A DNA stretch of 64,000 nucleotides from Planktothrix paucivesiculata PCC 9631 (lineage in GTDB: Bacteria; Cyanobacteriota; Cyanobacteriia; Cyanobacteriales; Microcoleaceae): assembly GCF_900009265.2 (NCBI RefSeq), contig NZ_LR735026.1, positions 1 to 64,000 of the forward strand, written 5' to 3'. This document shows, in pieces, positions 1 to 8,373 of this stretch. Every line of letters begins with the position of its first letter. Within the stretch, counting starts at the first letter, position 1. The position numbers and the translations under genes were made by a program. Under the pieces are notes generated by a model. It saw only the letters and a list, made by a program, of their open reading frames with translations. It did not search any database and was not told the DNA's origin.

Positions 1-42
1 GGGTAATGGGTAATGGGTAATGGGTAATGGGTAATGGGTAAT
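1..42. repeat. GGGTAAT heptamer tandem repeat
   Basis: Six head-to-tail copies of the heptamer GGGTAAT open the window. The same heptamer recurs at about 66-72 and, with GGGTTAT variants, at 23993-24125; its reverse complement is at 60479-60496. It is a non-coding intergenic short tandem repeat. The array may continue upstream of the window. Confidence 0.9.
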
Positions 43-63
43 ACTTCGACTTCGCTCAGTAAC
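43..63. repeat. Interspersed repeat ACTTCGACTTCGCTCAGTAA, copy 1
   Basis: This 21-bp stretch is repeated exactly at 22216-22236, in the gap between hoxF and hcp, each time next to runs of G-rich short repeats. A related unit (CCTGAGCTTGCCGAAGG) sits inside hypF. It looks like a dispersed intergenic repeat; function unknown. Confidence 0.75.
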
Positions 64-106
64 AGGGTAATGGGAAAAATATAAGTTTGATCTGTCAACT
101 CTTTAA

Positions 107-135
107 CTGATGACTGATGACTGATGACTGAATTA
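107..135. repeat. Short tandem repeat of ACTGATG units
   Basis: Repeated 7-mers of the type ACTGATG lie just downstream of the GIY-YIG gene. A related array occurs at 62959-62996, where it is read into the tail of a TPR reading frame. This is typical of the short tandemly repeated sequences between cyanobacterial genes. Confidence 0.75.
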
Positions 136-140
136 ACCGA

Positions 141-680
141 TTATTTTAAATCTAATAATCCACTGGTTTTTAATTTGGGATTAAAGCGAATTTCTTCTTG
201 TAATCCTCTGGCTTTGAGTTCGGATAAAATCTGTTCTTCTACACGACGGGCGACTTGTTTTAATAGTTTTTCTTGACCGATATCATCGTTTTTTTTATAC
301 TGATTTTGTTCTTCTGGAGTCATTAAGGGTTTAACTTGAATTGGATGATTCCAAAGGGGTTCATCTTCCCCATTGCCGGGAGGAATTGAACCATTTTCAG
401 TAATCCAAGCCTGTTGAATCCCTTCTAAAATAGTTCGACTGGGACGTTCAATGGTTTGTAATTTTAACCAGTAGCAGCCTTGATTTTTACGAATAAAATG
501 CTGTTTTAAACTCAAATATATATCTCGGGAATAGCCTACATATTGTAAAATTTTATCTTGATTAAAAATAGCATAAACCCCGATTTGACCTTGGAGGGAT
601 TCAGGGATTTTGCCATGTTCATCGAGATAGGGGATATAGTCTAAGGAATTAAGCAGAGGAATTTCAGTGGGAGTAGTCAT
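141..680 (-). CDS. GIY-YIG nuclease-fold protein
   Basis: A 179-aa protein with a GIY-YIG-like core: GVY at residues 34-36, YVG at 47-49, an arginine at 52 and a glutamate near 86, the spacing expected for the family's catalytic site. The C-terminal half (about 100-179) is charged and probably helical. GIY-YIG domains cut DNA in repair, restriction and homing proteins; the substrate of this stand-alone cyanobacterial form is not known to me. No clear operon partner: the next gene is divergent. The start at 680 gives an N-terminus without gaps before the domain. Confidence 0.7.
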   Translation of the reverse strand: MTTPTEIPLLNSLDYIPYLDEHGKIPESLQGQIGVYAIFNQDKILQYVGYSRDIYLSLKQHFIRKNQGCYWLKLQTIERPSRTILEGIQQAWITENGSIPPGNGEDEPLWNHPIQVKPLMTPEEQNQYKKNDDIGQEKLLKQVARRVEEQILSELKARGLQEEIRFNPKLKTSGLLDLK

Positions 681-872
681 TGATCTAAAAAATACTTTTC
701 CCCTGATTGTAAAGGGATAGGTGTCAATTTCCGACTCCGGTAGGCTAAATTTTTGTGAAGCCCAGCTCTATTTTTGGGTAAGGTTTGCCGTAGGAATTTT
801 TGAACCAGTTTAATGATTATTCTGGAATTTGAGTTAGCATAACTCTAGGATTGTATTTATTCAGCCACAACC

Positions 873-1532
873 ATGCAGAATAGCGAAGATTCATTAAAAC
901 CGTCACCCAACTCGGTTAATGGGTGGAAGTTGGCCGAGTATGCTTCTATTGCGGGGACAGCAGTGGGAACCCTCGTTGCTGCATGGTATCAGCCGATTAT
1001 ATTTGCGGGAACTCCCCTAACCTTAGCCTTGATCTTAAACGTGGTGAATCGCCAACGGTTTGAACAGGATATGCGTCAAACTATGGATGCGGCGATTACG
1101 GATGTTCGGACGGTGGTGGAATCGCTACATCAACAAATTCAACTGCTACCCTCCGAGTCCAATGAACTTGATCCGATTACGGATGTGTTGACGGAGTTAC
1201 AACGGGTGACTCAAGGGTTAGAAAAAAATGCCCTGCGACAAGATGATTGGGAAGTCATGAATGTGCGCTTTAAGTTAATGCAAGAAACCATTGATGAATT
1301 AAAGACATCCCGGGAGACTGAACCCTTGCATTTGGAAGGGAATGATCAGGAATCTTTAACAAAAGTTTTAGAGGGATTTGTTAGTCAGTCGGTGACAGAT
1401 TCACAAGGGATACAAACACAAATTGATCAGCTTTCTGAACAGGTTAACGCCCTAAAAACAGAACAACAAACGATAATTAAACCTTATCTGAAACGCTTAG
1501 TTAATGCGGTGAAGGAGTTACAAAATCGTTAA
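873..1532 (+). CDS. Membrane-anchored coiled-coil protein, unknown function
   Basis: Not recognised. The 219-aa protein has a hydrophobic stretch at about residues 23-57, likely two closely spaced membrane segments or a hairpin, followed by about 150 residues rich in Gln, Glu, Leu and Lys with heptad-like spacing, consistent with a cytoplasmic coiled coil. No catalytic motif is visible. It is divergent from the GIY-YIG gene and convergent with the aldo/keto reductase 47 bp downstream. The reading frame and codon use look ordinary, so it is probably real. Confidence 0.6.
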   Translation: MQNSEDSLKPSPNSVNGWKLAEYASIAGTAVGTLVAAWYQPIIFAGTPLTLALILNVVNRQRFEQDMRQTMDAAITDVRTVVESLHQQIQLLPSESNELDPITDVLTELQRVTQGLEKNALRQDDWEVMNVRFKLMQETIDELKTSRETEPLHLEGNDQESLTKVLEGFVSQSVTDSQGIQTQIDQLSEQVNALKTEQQTIIKPYLKRLVNAVKELQNR

Positions 1533-1578
1533 TTTTTAAGATTATCCCCCCTTTTTTTAGGGAGTTATGGGGATCGAT

Positions 1579-2595
1579 TTATCGATATTCGTCACCACAA
1601 TCGCCGATTATTTGCATCAGATCTTGGGATTGGGAAAGCACGGCATTAATGCTTTGATAATCTTCGGGGTCGAGGCTAAATTCAAAGACTTTAGCGTTAT
1701 TTGAGCTATGGTCAGAAATCCCTAATCTTGTCCCCACCATGGTTCCAGCAACGGTAGGTTGTTCTAGGATATAACGAATCGCAATATTAGGAATGGTTAC
1801 TTGATGTTTTTGGGCGATCGCATTTAAAGTTTTTAAGAGAGTTTGAAATAAATTCCATCCCCCCCAAGCATCAATCATATTTTTATATTTTTTCAAGCTG
1901 ACGGTTTCTAAACTAAAGGTTTTGGGTTCAGGTTTTCCTAGATATTTTTCCGATAAAAAACCGCCACAAACCACACCATAGGGAAGTAATTTAATATTAT
2001 GATCTTGACAAAATCCGGTCATTTTAGCTAAAGGACGGCGATCAACTAAAGAAAACTGGACTTGATTAGATACAATTTTAATTCCATTTTCCACAATGAT
2101 TTTTAAGTGTTCCGTATCAAAATTAGTTAATGCTAAATGTTTAATTTTACCCTCGGTTTGCAGTTGCGCTAGATAATTTAAAGCCTCTAAATAATTTTGA
2201 TCCCGATAATCCCACCAATGAAATTGCAGTAAATCCAGACAATCGACTCCCATGCGTTGACGGGAAATATCAATATTTTTTTCCACCAGAGTTTTTGTCA
2301 TTTTACCCGGGCGCGGAACCCATTTTGTAAAGGCTTGAACCCCGGATAAAGCCTCCTGTCCACAAGTAGCGAGCAATTGTTTCCTAAATTCCCCAATAAA
2401 ATCCTCGGCCGGGCCATAATGATCTGCTAGATCCCAAGTGGTATATCCAGCGTCTAGGTATTTAAACATACTTTCGATGGCAAGGGTGGGGTTAATCCGA
2501 CCATGGGCACCGGAGACTTGCCACATTCCGTTTAAAATTCGGCAAATATTCAAGTCTTCTGTAAATTGAAAACGACTAGAATCGGGGAGTTTCAT
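1579..2595 (-). CDS. Aldo/keto reductase
   Basis: A 338-aa NAD(P)H-dependent oxidoreductase of the aldo/keto reductase family (TIM barrel). The catalytic tetrad is visible as D56, Y60 (in DHYGPAE), K91 (in FTKWVP) and H126 (in QFHWWD). The C-terminal part carries the cofactor-binding region (about 275-300, GTRLG). Family members reduce aldehydes, ketones or sugar derivatives; the substrate cannot be told here. It is a single-gene unit, convergent with the upstream coiled-coil gene and divergent from the diguanylate cyclase. Confidence 0.85.
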   Translation of the reverse strand: MKLPDSSRFQFTEDLNICRILNGMWQVSGAHGRINPTLAIESMFKYLDAGYTTWDLADHYGPAEDFIGEFRKQLLATCGQEALSGVQAFTKWVPRPGKMTKTLVEKNIDISRQRMGVDCLDLLQFHWWDYRDQNYLEALNYLAQLQTEGKIKHLALTNFDTEHLKIIVENGIKIVSNQVQFSLVDRRPLAKMTGFCQDHNIKLLPYGVVCGGFLSEKYLGKPEPKTFSLETVSLKKYKNMIDAWGGWNLFQTLLKTLNAIAQKHQVTIPNIAIRYILEQPTVAGTMVGTRLGISDHSSNNAKVFEFSLDPEDYQSINAVLSQSQDLMQIIGDCGDEYR

Positions 2596-2766
2596 GGTTT
2601 ATTTCTTGTAGACTAAATGCTAATTAATATAACATAAATAACAGAACATGAATCCCTAAAGATCTATAATATAGTATGACAATTTGATAAATTTAAGCCA
2701 CAATAGAAGTTTTAAGAGTGTCTTTAGTCACAATCCCTAAAAAAGTAGTTACAGAAGATTAAATTA

Positions 2767-5136
2767 ATGATTATGGTTTGGATGAAAAAACTGTTTCAGA
2801 CAAGTATGAAATCTCGTTTATTATCGGAAGCAGAACTGCGGTCTGTTTTTGCAGCTATGTCGGATTTAGTATTAACTTTAGATGATCAAGGACGTTATCT
2901 AAATGTGATTACAAATCAACCTCAACTTTTGTATAAACCCATAGATCAAGTTTTAGGTAAAACCCTGGATGAAGTTTTTCCTGAAGCCCTGGCTGATTAT
3001 ATCTTGCAAATGATTCAAACTGCCCTGAAAACCCAAACAACAATTCCCCTAGAATATTCTTTAGAAATTGAAGGGAAAAATATTTGGTTTTCTGCTAATA
3101 TTTCGCCTTTGTCGGAAAATTCTGTGGTGGTGGTAATTCGAGATATTAGCGATCGCAAACAAGTAGAAAGCTCCTTACAAGAAACAAATTTAGCCCTGGC
3201 AGAAGCTCAAAAATTAGCTCATTTAGGGAGTTGGTCTTATGATTTGATTAATCAACAAATTCACTGGTCAGAGGAAGCCTTTGCCATTCATGGATTAAGT
3301 TCCGATCAACAGATTCCCAGTTATGAGGAATTACTGCAAGTTTTTACCCATCCTGATGACAGAGAAATAATTCGTCATCGGATGGAAAAAGCCATGGATA
3401 ATGGCGAACAATTTAATCAGGAAGTTCGGATTTTTCACCCCGATTGCTCCCTACATTATATTTTAATAAAATGCCAAGGAGTTAGTAATCAACAAGGCAA
3501 AATTATTAAACTATTTGGAACTATTTTAGATATTACTGAACGAAAACAAATTGAAGAAACCCTGCGCCAACTCCTGAAACGGGAACGAGTAATTACGGAA
3601 ATTACCCAACGGATTCGTCAGTCATTAAACTTAGAAGAAATATTAAATACGACGGTCATAGAAATTCGTAAGTTATTACAAACTGATCGGGTTTTAATTT
3701 ATCGATTGGAACCCAATCAAAGTGCTAAAGTCATTGTACAATCTGTGGGTGTAGAATATATATCGCCGTTGGGCGAGCAAATTCCTACTACCTATTTAAC
3801 TCAAGGACAATGTATTATTCCCTTTAGTCAAGGATGTCTTCATAATATTTCTGATATTTATGCTGCTAAGTTTAAATCAGAACATTTAGAGTGGTTTGAA
3901 CGGTATCAAGTTAGAGCTTTATTGGGAGTTCCAATTATTAAAGGCGAAATGCTTTGGGGATTTTTAATGGTTCATCATTGTGCTTCTCCTCGATCTTGGG
4001 CCTATTGGGAATTAGACTTACTTGAACAAATTGCAGCCCAAGTTTCTATTGCTATCCATCAAAGCCAATTGTATGAACAAACTCAAGCTCAAGCCCGATG
4101 GGAAAGAGGATTAAGACGAGTTATTCAAGCCATTAGTCAGTCCCTAGAGCTAACCACTATTTTCTCCACTGCAACCTTTGAAATTTGTCAATTATTAGGA
4201 GTAGATCGGGTTTCTATTGCCCAATATTTACCGGACGAAAACGATTGGTTGGTTGTAGCAAGTACGCCGGAAAGTCCCGATATTCCTGATACAATTTCCA
4301 GGGAAATTTTTGATAAAAATAATTTGATTTTGACCCAACTTAAACAGCAAAAAGTGATTCGGATTTCCGATTTTCAACAGGAGCTAAGTCGTCCTGTAAA
4401 TCAAGATTTAGCTGATAATAATCCTGGTTCTTTATTGATTGTACCGTTATGGATAGGTTCCTCAATTTGGGGAAGTTTAAGTTTATATCGTCATCACCAA
4501 ACTTGGATTTGGCAAGATACAGAAGTCGAATTAGCTTGTACCTTAGTTGAACAATTGCAAGTGGCAATTAAACAGTCACAACTCTATGAACAATTACAAA
4601 TTGCTAATCAACATTTACAAAGGTTAGTGATGATAGATGGACTGACTCAGGTGGCAAATCGACGTCGATTTGATGAATATTTTTTGCAAGAATGGAAGCG
4701 TGCTGCCCAAGAACAGCAACCTTTAGGATTAATTCTTTGTGATGTTGATTACTTTAAGAACTATAACGATACCTATGGTCATTTAGCCGGGGATGAATCC
4801 TTAATTAAAGTGGCTCAAGTCCTCTGTGAAACCGTGTGTCGTCCTGGGGATTTAGTCGCTCGCTATGGGGGAGAAGAATTTGCCATTATTTTACCTCAAA
4901 CCTCGGTTAAGCAAGCCATTCAAGTCGCTGATATGATTATTCAAAACCTAGAATCTCTGGAAATTCCCCATCAAACCTCCTTAATTAGTTCAAACCTGAC
5001 TGTTAGCATAGGAATTGCGAGTTTGATTCCTTCGGTGGACTCTCCTTTTCAAGTTTTGATTGAGGCGACCGACCAAGCTCTCTATCAAGCTAAAGCCGAG
5101 GGCAGAAATCGTTATATTGTATATAATGGGGAATAG
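2767..5136 (+). CDS. PAS-PAS-GAF-GAF-GGDEF diguanylate cyclase
   Basis: A 789-aa cytoplasmic sensor predicted to make cyclic di-GMP from two GTP. Domain order: PAS about 25-130, PAS/PAC about 145-265, GAF about 280-445, GAF about 455-610, GGDEF about 620-785. The active-site signature is intact as GGEEF, and an RxxD motif (RPGD) lies five residues before it, the position of the product-inhibition I-site. No EAL domain, so synthesis only is expected. I see no obvious conserved Cys-His chromophore motif in either GAF domain, so phytochrome-like light sensing is not supported. Monocistronic by position. Confidence 0.92.
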   Translation: MIMVWMKKLFQTSMKSRLLSEAELRSVFAAMSDLVLTLDDQGRYLNVITNQPQLLYKPIDQVLGKTLDEVFPEALADYILQMIQTALKTQTTIPLEYSLEIEGKNIWFSANISPLSENSVVVVIRDISDRKQVESSLQETNLALAEAQKLAHLGSWSYDLINQQIHWSEEAFAIHGLSSDQQIPSYEELLQVFTHPDDREIIRHRMEKAMDNGEQFNQEVRIFHPDCSLHYILIKCQGVSNQQGKIIKLFGTILDITERKQIEETLRQLLKRERVITEITQRIRQSLNLEEILNTTVIEIRKLLQTDRVLIYRLEPNQSAKVIVQSVGVEYISPLGEQIPTTYLTQGQCIIPFSQGCLHNISDIYAAKFKSEHLEWFERYQVRALLGVPIIKGEMLWGFLMVHHCASPRSWAYWELDLLEQIAAQVSIAIHQSQLYEQTQAQARWERGLRRVIQAISQSLELTTIFSTATFEICQLLGVDRVSIAQYLPDENDWLVVASTPESPDIPDTISREIFDKNNLILTQLKQQKVIRISDFQQELSRPVNQDLADNNPGSLLIVPLWIGSSIWGSLSLYRHHQTWIWQDTEVELACTLVEQLQVAIKQSQLYEQLQIANQHLQRLVMIDGLTQVANRRRFDEYFLQEWKRAAQEQQPLGLILCDVDYFKNYNDTYGHLAGDESLIKVAQVLCETVCRPGDLVARYGGEEFAIILPQTSVKQAIQVADMIIQNLESLEIPHQTSLISSNLTVSIGIASLIPSVDSPFQVLIEATDQALYQAKAEGRNRYIVYNGE

Positions 5137-5300
5137 AATATTAGTAATACCATGGCTTGATAAAAAGCCTTAGTTCTGTATAATTAAAGTTATATTAAGT
5201 TATGTTTTAGTGTTGGTTTTTAGTTCATTTGGGTTCGTTAGTTATTCCCATAATTCTCCATTTTCGCGAGTTTAAATCAATGTTTTAAATAGTTCAAAGC

Positions 5301-5318
5301 TCCTCCCAGATGGGAGGA
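5301..5318. terminator. Hairpin downstream of clpP
   Basis: TCCTCCCAGATGGGAGGA is a near-perfect palindrome (7-8 bp stem) 16 bp beyond the clpP stop on the minus strand. It lacks a strong T-run, so it may be a weak terminator or an mRNA 3'-end stabiliser. Confidence 0.45.
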
Positions 5319-5333
5319 CAACTTCAAAATCAA

Positions 5334-5936
5334 CTAACTCGCAACCGGATTAGACACCGAGGGACGACGGTTAATCACTTGATCAATTAAACCGTACTGC
5401 ATGGATTCTTCCGCCGACATAAAGAAATCCCGTTCTGTGTCGTCTTCAATGCGGGATAGGGGTTGACCCGTGTGGTCGGCTAAATGTTGATTCAGGCGTT
5501 TTTTCAGATACAAAATTTCCCTGGCCTGAATCTCAATATCCGTCGCCTGTCCTTGGGCTCCCCCTAACGGTTGGTGGATCATAATCCGAGAATGGGGAAG
5601 ACTCATCCGTTTACCCTTGGCCCCCGCACTCAACAGAAACGCCCCCATACTAGCCGCCAACCCCAGACAAATGGTGGAAACGTCGGGGCGGATGTGGTTC
5701 ATGGTGTCAAAAATCCCTAAACCCGCCGACACCGAACCTCCTGGGGAGTTGATGTAGAGGTAAATATCTTTTTCTGGGTCTTCAGCATCAAGGAACAGCA
5801 TCTGGGCCACAATTAAGTTGGCTAAATCGGCTGTTACCTGTTGTCCGAGAAAGATAATGCGATCGCGTAATAGCCGAGAATAGATATCAAAGGCTCTTTC
5901 GCCACGACCCGATTGTTCAATAACGGTTGGGATCAT
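5334..5936 (-). CDS. clpP: ATP-dependent Clp protease proteolytic subunit
   Basis: A 200-aa serine peptidase that forms the double-heptameric chamber of the Clp protease. The catalytic triad is complete: S96 (in GLAASMGAF), H121 (in MIHQPLGG) and D170 (in DTERDFFM). Length and start ([15 protein letters not shown]) match the family. Cyanobacteria carry several clpP paralogues plus the inactive clpR; this one is an active type. I cannot say which numbered paralogue it is. No clpX or second clp gene is adjacent; the gene upstream on the same strand is an unrelated membrane acyltransferase beginning 51 bp away. Confidence 0.95.
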   Translation of the reverse strand: MIPTVIEQSGRGERAFDIYSRLLRDRIIFLGQQVTADLANLIVAQMLFLDAEDPEKDIYLYINSPGGSVSAGLGIFDTMNHIRPDVSTICLGLAASMGAFLLSAGAKGKRMSLPHSRIMIHQPLGGAQGQATDIEIQAREILYLKKRLNQHLADHTGQPLSRIEDDTERDFFMSAEESMQYGLIDQVINRRPSVSNPVAS

Positions 5937-5986
5937 AACACTCTGCTGCTAATGGTCATTCTCTGCCATTGTAGCGATTTCGGGTT

Positions 5987-7102
5987 TCAAACTTTCACAA
6001 ACCATTCTTGGCGATACATCAAATAGGATACCAGCCACCAAAATAGCAGGGTAGCGATCGCAAATACTAGAGATCCATTCATCGCCCCAAACACCGACTG
6101 GAATAGGGTTTCATACAACCAAGTTTTAGCACTGGGGGCTTGGGGGGAATCGCCGATTTTAATTAAATTCAGAATTCTCGCCACAAAACCAGAAGCCACA
6201 AATATTGTTAGGGCGTTTAATCCCATAACTTTAAAGGGAAATCCCCATTTTGTCCATCCTCGGACTTCGATGGTTTCATAACAAAATGCCAGAAGTAGTA
6301 ATGACCAACCCGCCGTTACAATCACAAAGGAACTTGTCCACAGGGATTTATTCAGGGGAAATAATTCTCCCCATAAATAACCAATCACAAAACAACTAAT
6401 TCCAAATACGACTAAACTCGCACTGGTATCGCTTCTAATCGGTTGTTTTCTGATCCAATTTCCGGTTAAATATCCACCTAAAACCGTAACAACGGCGGGG
6501 AAGGTACTAAAAAGTCCTTCGGGATCATAAAATCCCCCTTTCCACAAATGGGATTGACCTAAAATTAGGCGATCAATATAGGCGGCAAAATTTCCTTCCG
6601 GGCTGAGGTCTCCGATTCCATAACCCGGAACCCAAACGAATTGCATGAGGAGATAATATCCTAATAAAATCCCCCCACCAAGTAGCCATAATCCTTTTCT
6701 GGAGAGGTTAAAAATGGCGATCGCTGCTAAAAAATAAGCTATTCCAATCCGTTGTAAAACCCCCATAATTCTAATTTCGGCGAGGTTATAACTGGGGAAG
6801 CCATTCAGGAGTAATCCTAATAAAAATAATATCCCAGACCGCCGAGCAATTTGTAGATAAATCGATTTAGGAAGAATGGTTTCCGGTGCTCGATATTCTT
6901 CGGTATATTTATACAAAGAAAAAGCCATGGCTACCCCGACAATAAATAGGAAAAACGGAAATACCAAATCCGTCGGAGTACAACCATTCCATTGGGCATG
7001 AGCCAGCCAAGGATAGACATAATTCCAGCTACCCGGATTATTGACTAATATCATACTGGCGATCGCAATTCCCCGAAATACATCCAAAGCCTGTAGCCGC
7101 AT
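5987..7102 (-). CDS. HGSNAT-like membrane acyltransferase (DUF5009/DUF1624 type)
   Basis: A 371-aa polytopic membrane protein with about ten hydrophobic segments. The N-terminus (LDVFRGIAIASMILVNNPG) and the TDLVFPFFLFIVG segment at about 43-57 match the family related to heparan-alpha-glucosaminide N-acetyltransferase and bacterial YeiB/NagX proteins, which transfer acetyl groups across the membrane to sugars. The real substrate here is unknown. Its 3' end lies 51 bp before the clpP start on the same strand. Confidence 0.75.
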   Translation of the reverse strand: MRLQALDVFRGIAIASMILVNNPGSWNYVYPWLAHAQWNGCTPTDLVFPFFLFIVGVAMAFSLYKYTEEYRAPETILPKSIYLQIARRSGILFLLGLLLNGFPSYNLAEIRIMGVLQRIGIAYFLAAIAIFNLSRKGLWLLGGGILLGYYLLMQFVWVPGYGIGDLSPEGNFAAYIDRLILGQSHLWKGGFYDPEGLFSTFPAVVTVLGGYLTGNWIRKQPIRSDTSASLVVFGISCFVIGYLWGELFPLNKSLWTSSFVIVTAGWSLLLLAFCYETIEVRGWTKWGFPFKVMGLNALTIFVASGFVARILNLIKIGDSPQAPSAKTWLYETLFQSVFGAMNGSLVFAIATLLFWWLVSYLMYRQEWFVKV

Positions 7103-7809
7103 AAGTGCATCCTAAACCTTGGAATTTATTATTTCATGAAACCAATAAAAATTCGGGTCAATAATCTCCTTACCCTAAATATCAACTTTTACAAAGTATC
7201 AACTAGGGTGAAAAAGGGATTAACCCGATAGGCTATGATTAAAAATAGTAGTAGTCTATTGAGGAAAATAAAAGATGCACCTGATGGCAAGATTCCCTAA
7301 CTGATCAACTCCCCTGATGGCTTTCGTGTGAACCCCTGATGGGTTAGTTGGACAAACATGGACACTACGGACAAGTCACGTTTGAGTTATTGATCAATCG
7401 AGATATGCGAGTCTATGTTGATTATGGCAGGCAGATTTCAAAGATTTCAAGAGGTCTTTTGCAATCACCCACTTTTCTGTGAAAACGACTTAGATTTATA
7501 ACAAATTCAAGAACAGTTTCAGATTTTGGGTTAAGCTGCTGTGTAGATTGATCGTTCGGCGTGTTAACTAAAATTCTCTCTCGAATCAAAAGGGTGTGGG
7601 CTGCGATAGATTCCTATTTGACTTGACACCCTCACCCCATTGAGTTTGAATGTCATCAAGTCCATACCGTTTGTCTACAACCCCATCCGTGAGTCTGGGG
7701 ATGCTTGTAGCCCGTGATTTACGGAAAATGGGGCTTCTTACACATCAAAAGTCATCTAACTACCTGAGTTGAGTTGAAATTTTATCCCTTGTAATGGGCT
7801 GGTAGACAA
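7103..7809. other. 707-bp intergenic region with possible decayed mobile-element sequence
   Basis: No intact gene is visible. Three CCTGATGG units lie at about 7281-7341. A 43-codon open stretch (from about 7350, starting DKHGHYGQV) ends without a clear family match. At about 7679-7722 an inverted repeat (CCCCATCC ... GGGGATG with flanking CTACAA/TTGTAG) resembles the terminal hairpins of IS200/IS605-type elements. Reading is tentative. Confidence 0.3.
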
Positions 7810-8373
7810 ATGGAAACGGAAACCAAAAGGCAACGGGCAGCAACCAATACGATCGTTCGGCGACAGGCAACACCCAAAGAACGAGAATTAATTCATCTGT
7901 TAGCGAATTTAGGCTGTTCTCAAGCGAAATATGGGTTGAGACACGCCACGAGCAAACAGTTAATTAGTGCTGAAGAACGCTTAAGATTAGCGGAATGGCA
8001 TTACCTTCGTTTACAACAAATTCGTCGAGTTGAACGCAGTTTAGACCCGGTTGCAACCCTCAAGCGAGTCTATTTCAAAAGTAAGTTAAGTCCCCGCAAT
8101 TTAGAATCTTTAAAACTATTGTGGGTTGAAGATGAAAAAACCCGGGTTAAACGGGTCGATCCCGAACTCGATGATCTGCTCTGTGATGCTTTGGATAAAG
8201 GAGACACCCTGAAGCAAATTTTTCGGATTATTGAGGTGAAGGAAAGACAATTTGCGCGCACTCCTGAACCGGGAAAAATTCCCCTCTGGGTACAAGAATG
8301 GGAAAATTCTAATTATGAAATCAACTACTTTCCCCCATCTTTCCCTGACTGGGCGCAAATCGTTGATGATTAA
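7810..8373 (+). CDS. Hypothetical cyanobacterial protein, 187 aa
   Basis: Not recognised. The protein is charged (many Arg, Lys, Glu), probably all helical in the middle (residues 20-140), with no membrane segment, no Cys clusters and an acidic, aromatic C-terminus. Its N-terminus (about 1-25) is basic. The last 53 bp overlap the 3' end of hypF on the other strand. A hairpin plus T-run just beyond the stop (8402-8427) would serve as a terminator. Coding is likely because the frame is long and has no competing frame of similar quality over most of its length. Confidence 0.55.
   Translation: METETKRQRAATNTIVRRQATPKERELIHLLANLGCSQAKYGLRHATSKQLISAEERLRLAEWHYLRLQQIRRVERSLDPVATLKRVYFKSKLSPRNLESLKLLWVEDEKTRVKRVDPELDDLLCDALDKGDTLKQIFRIIEVKERQFARTPEPGKIPLWVQEWENSNYEINYFPPSFPDWAQIVDD

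Noticed and set aside
1-42. CRISPR or telomere-like array
   Set aside because: Perfect heptamers without spacers, also scattered elsewhere in gaps; simple tandem repeat.
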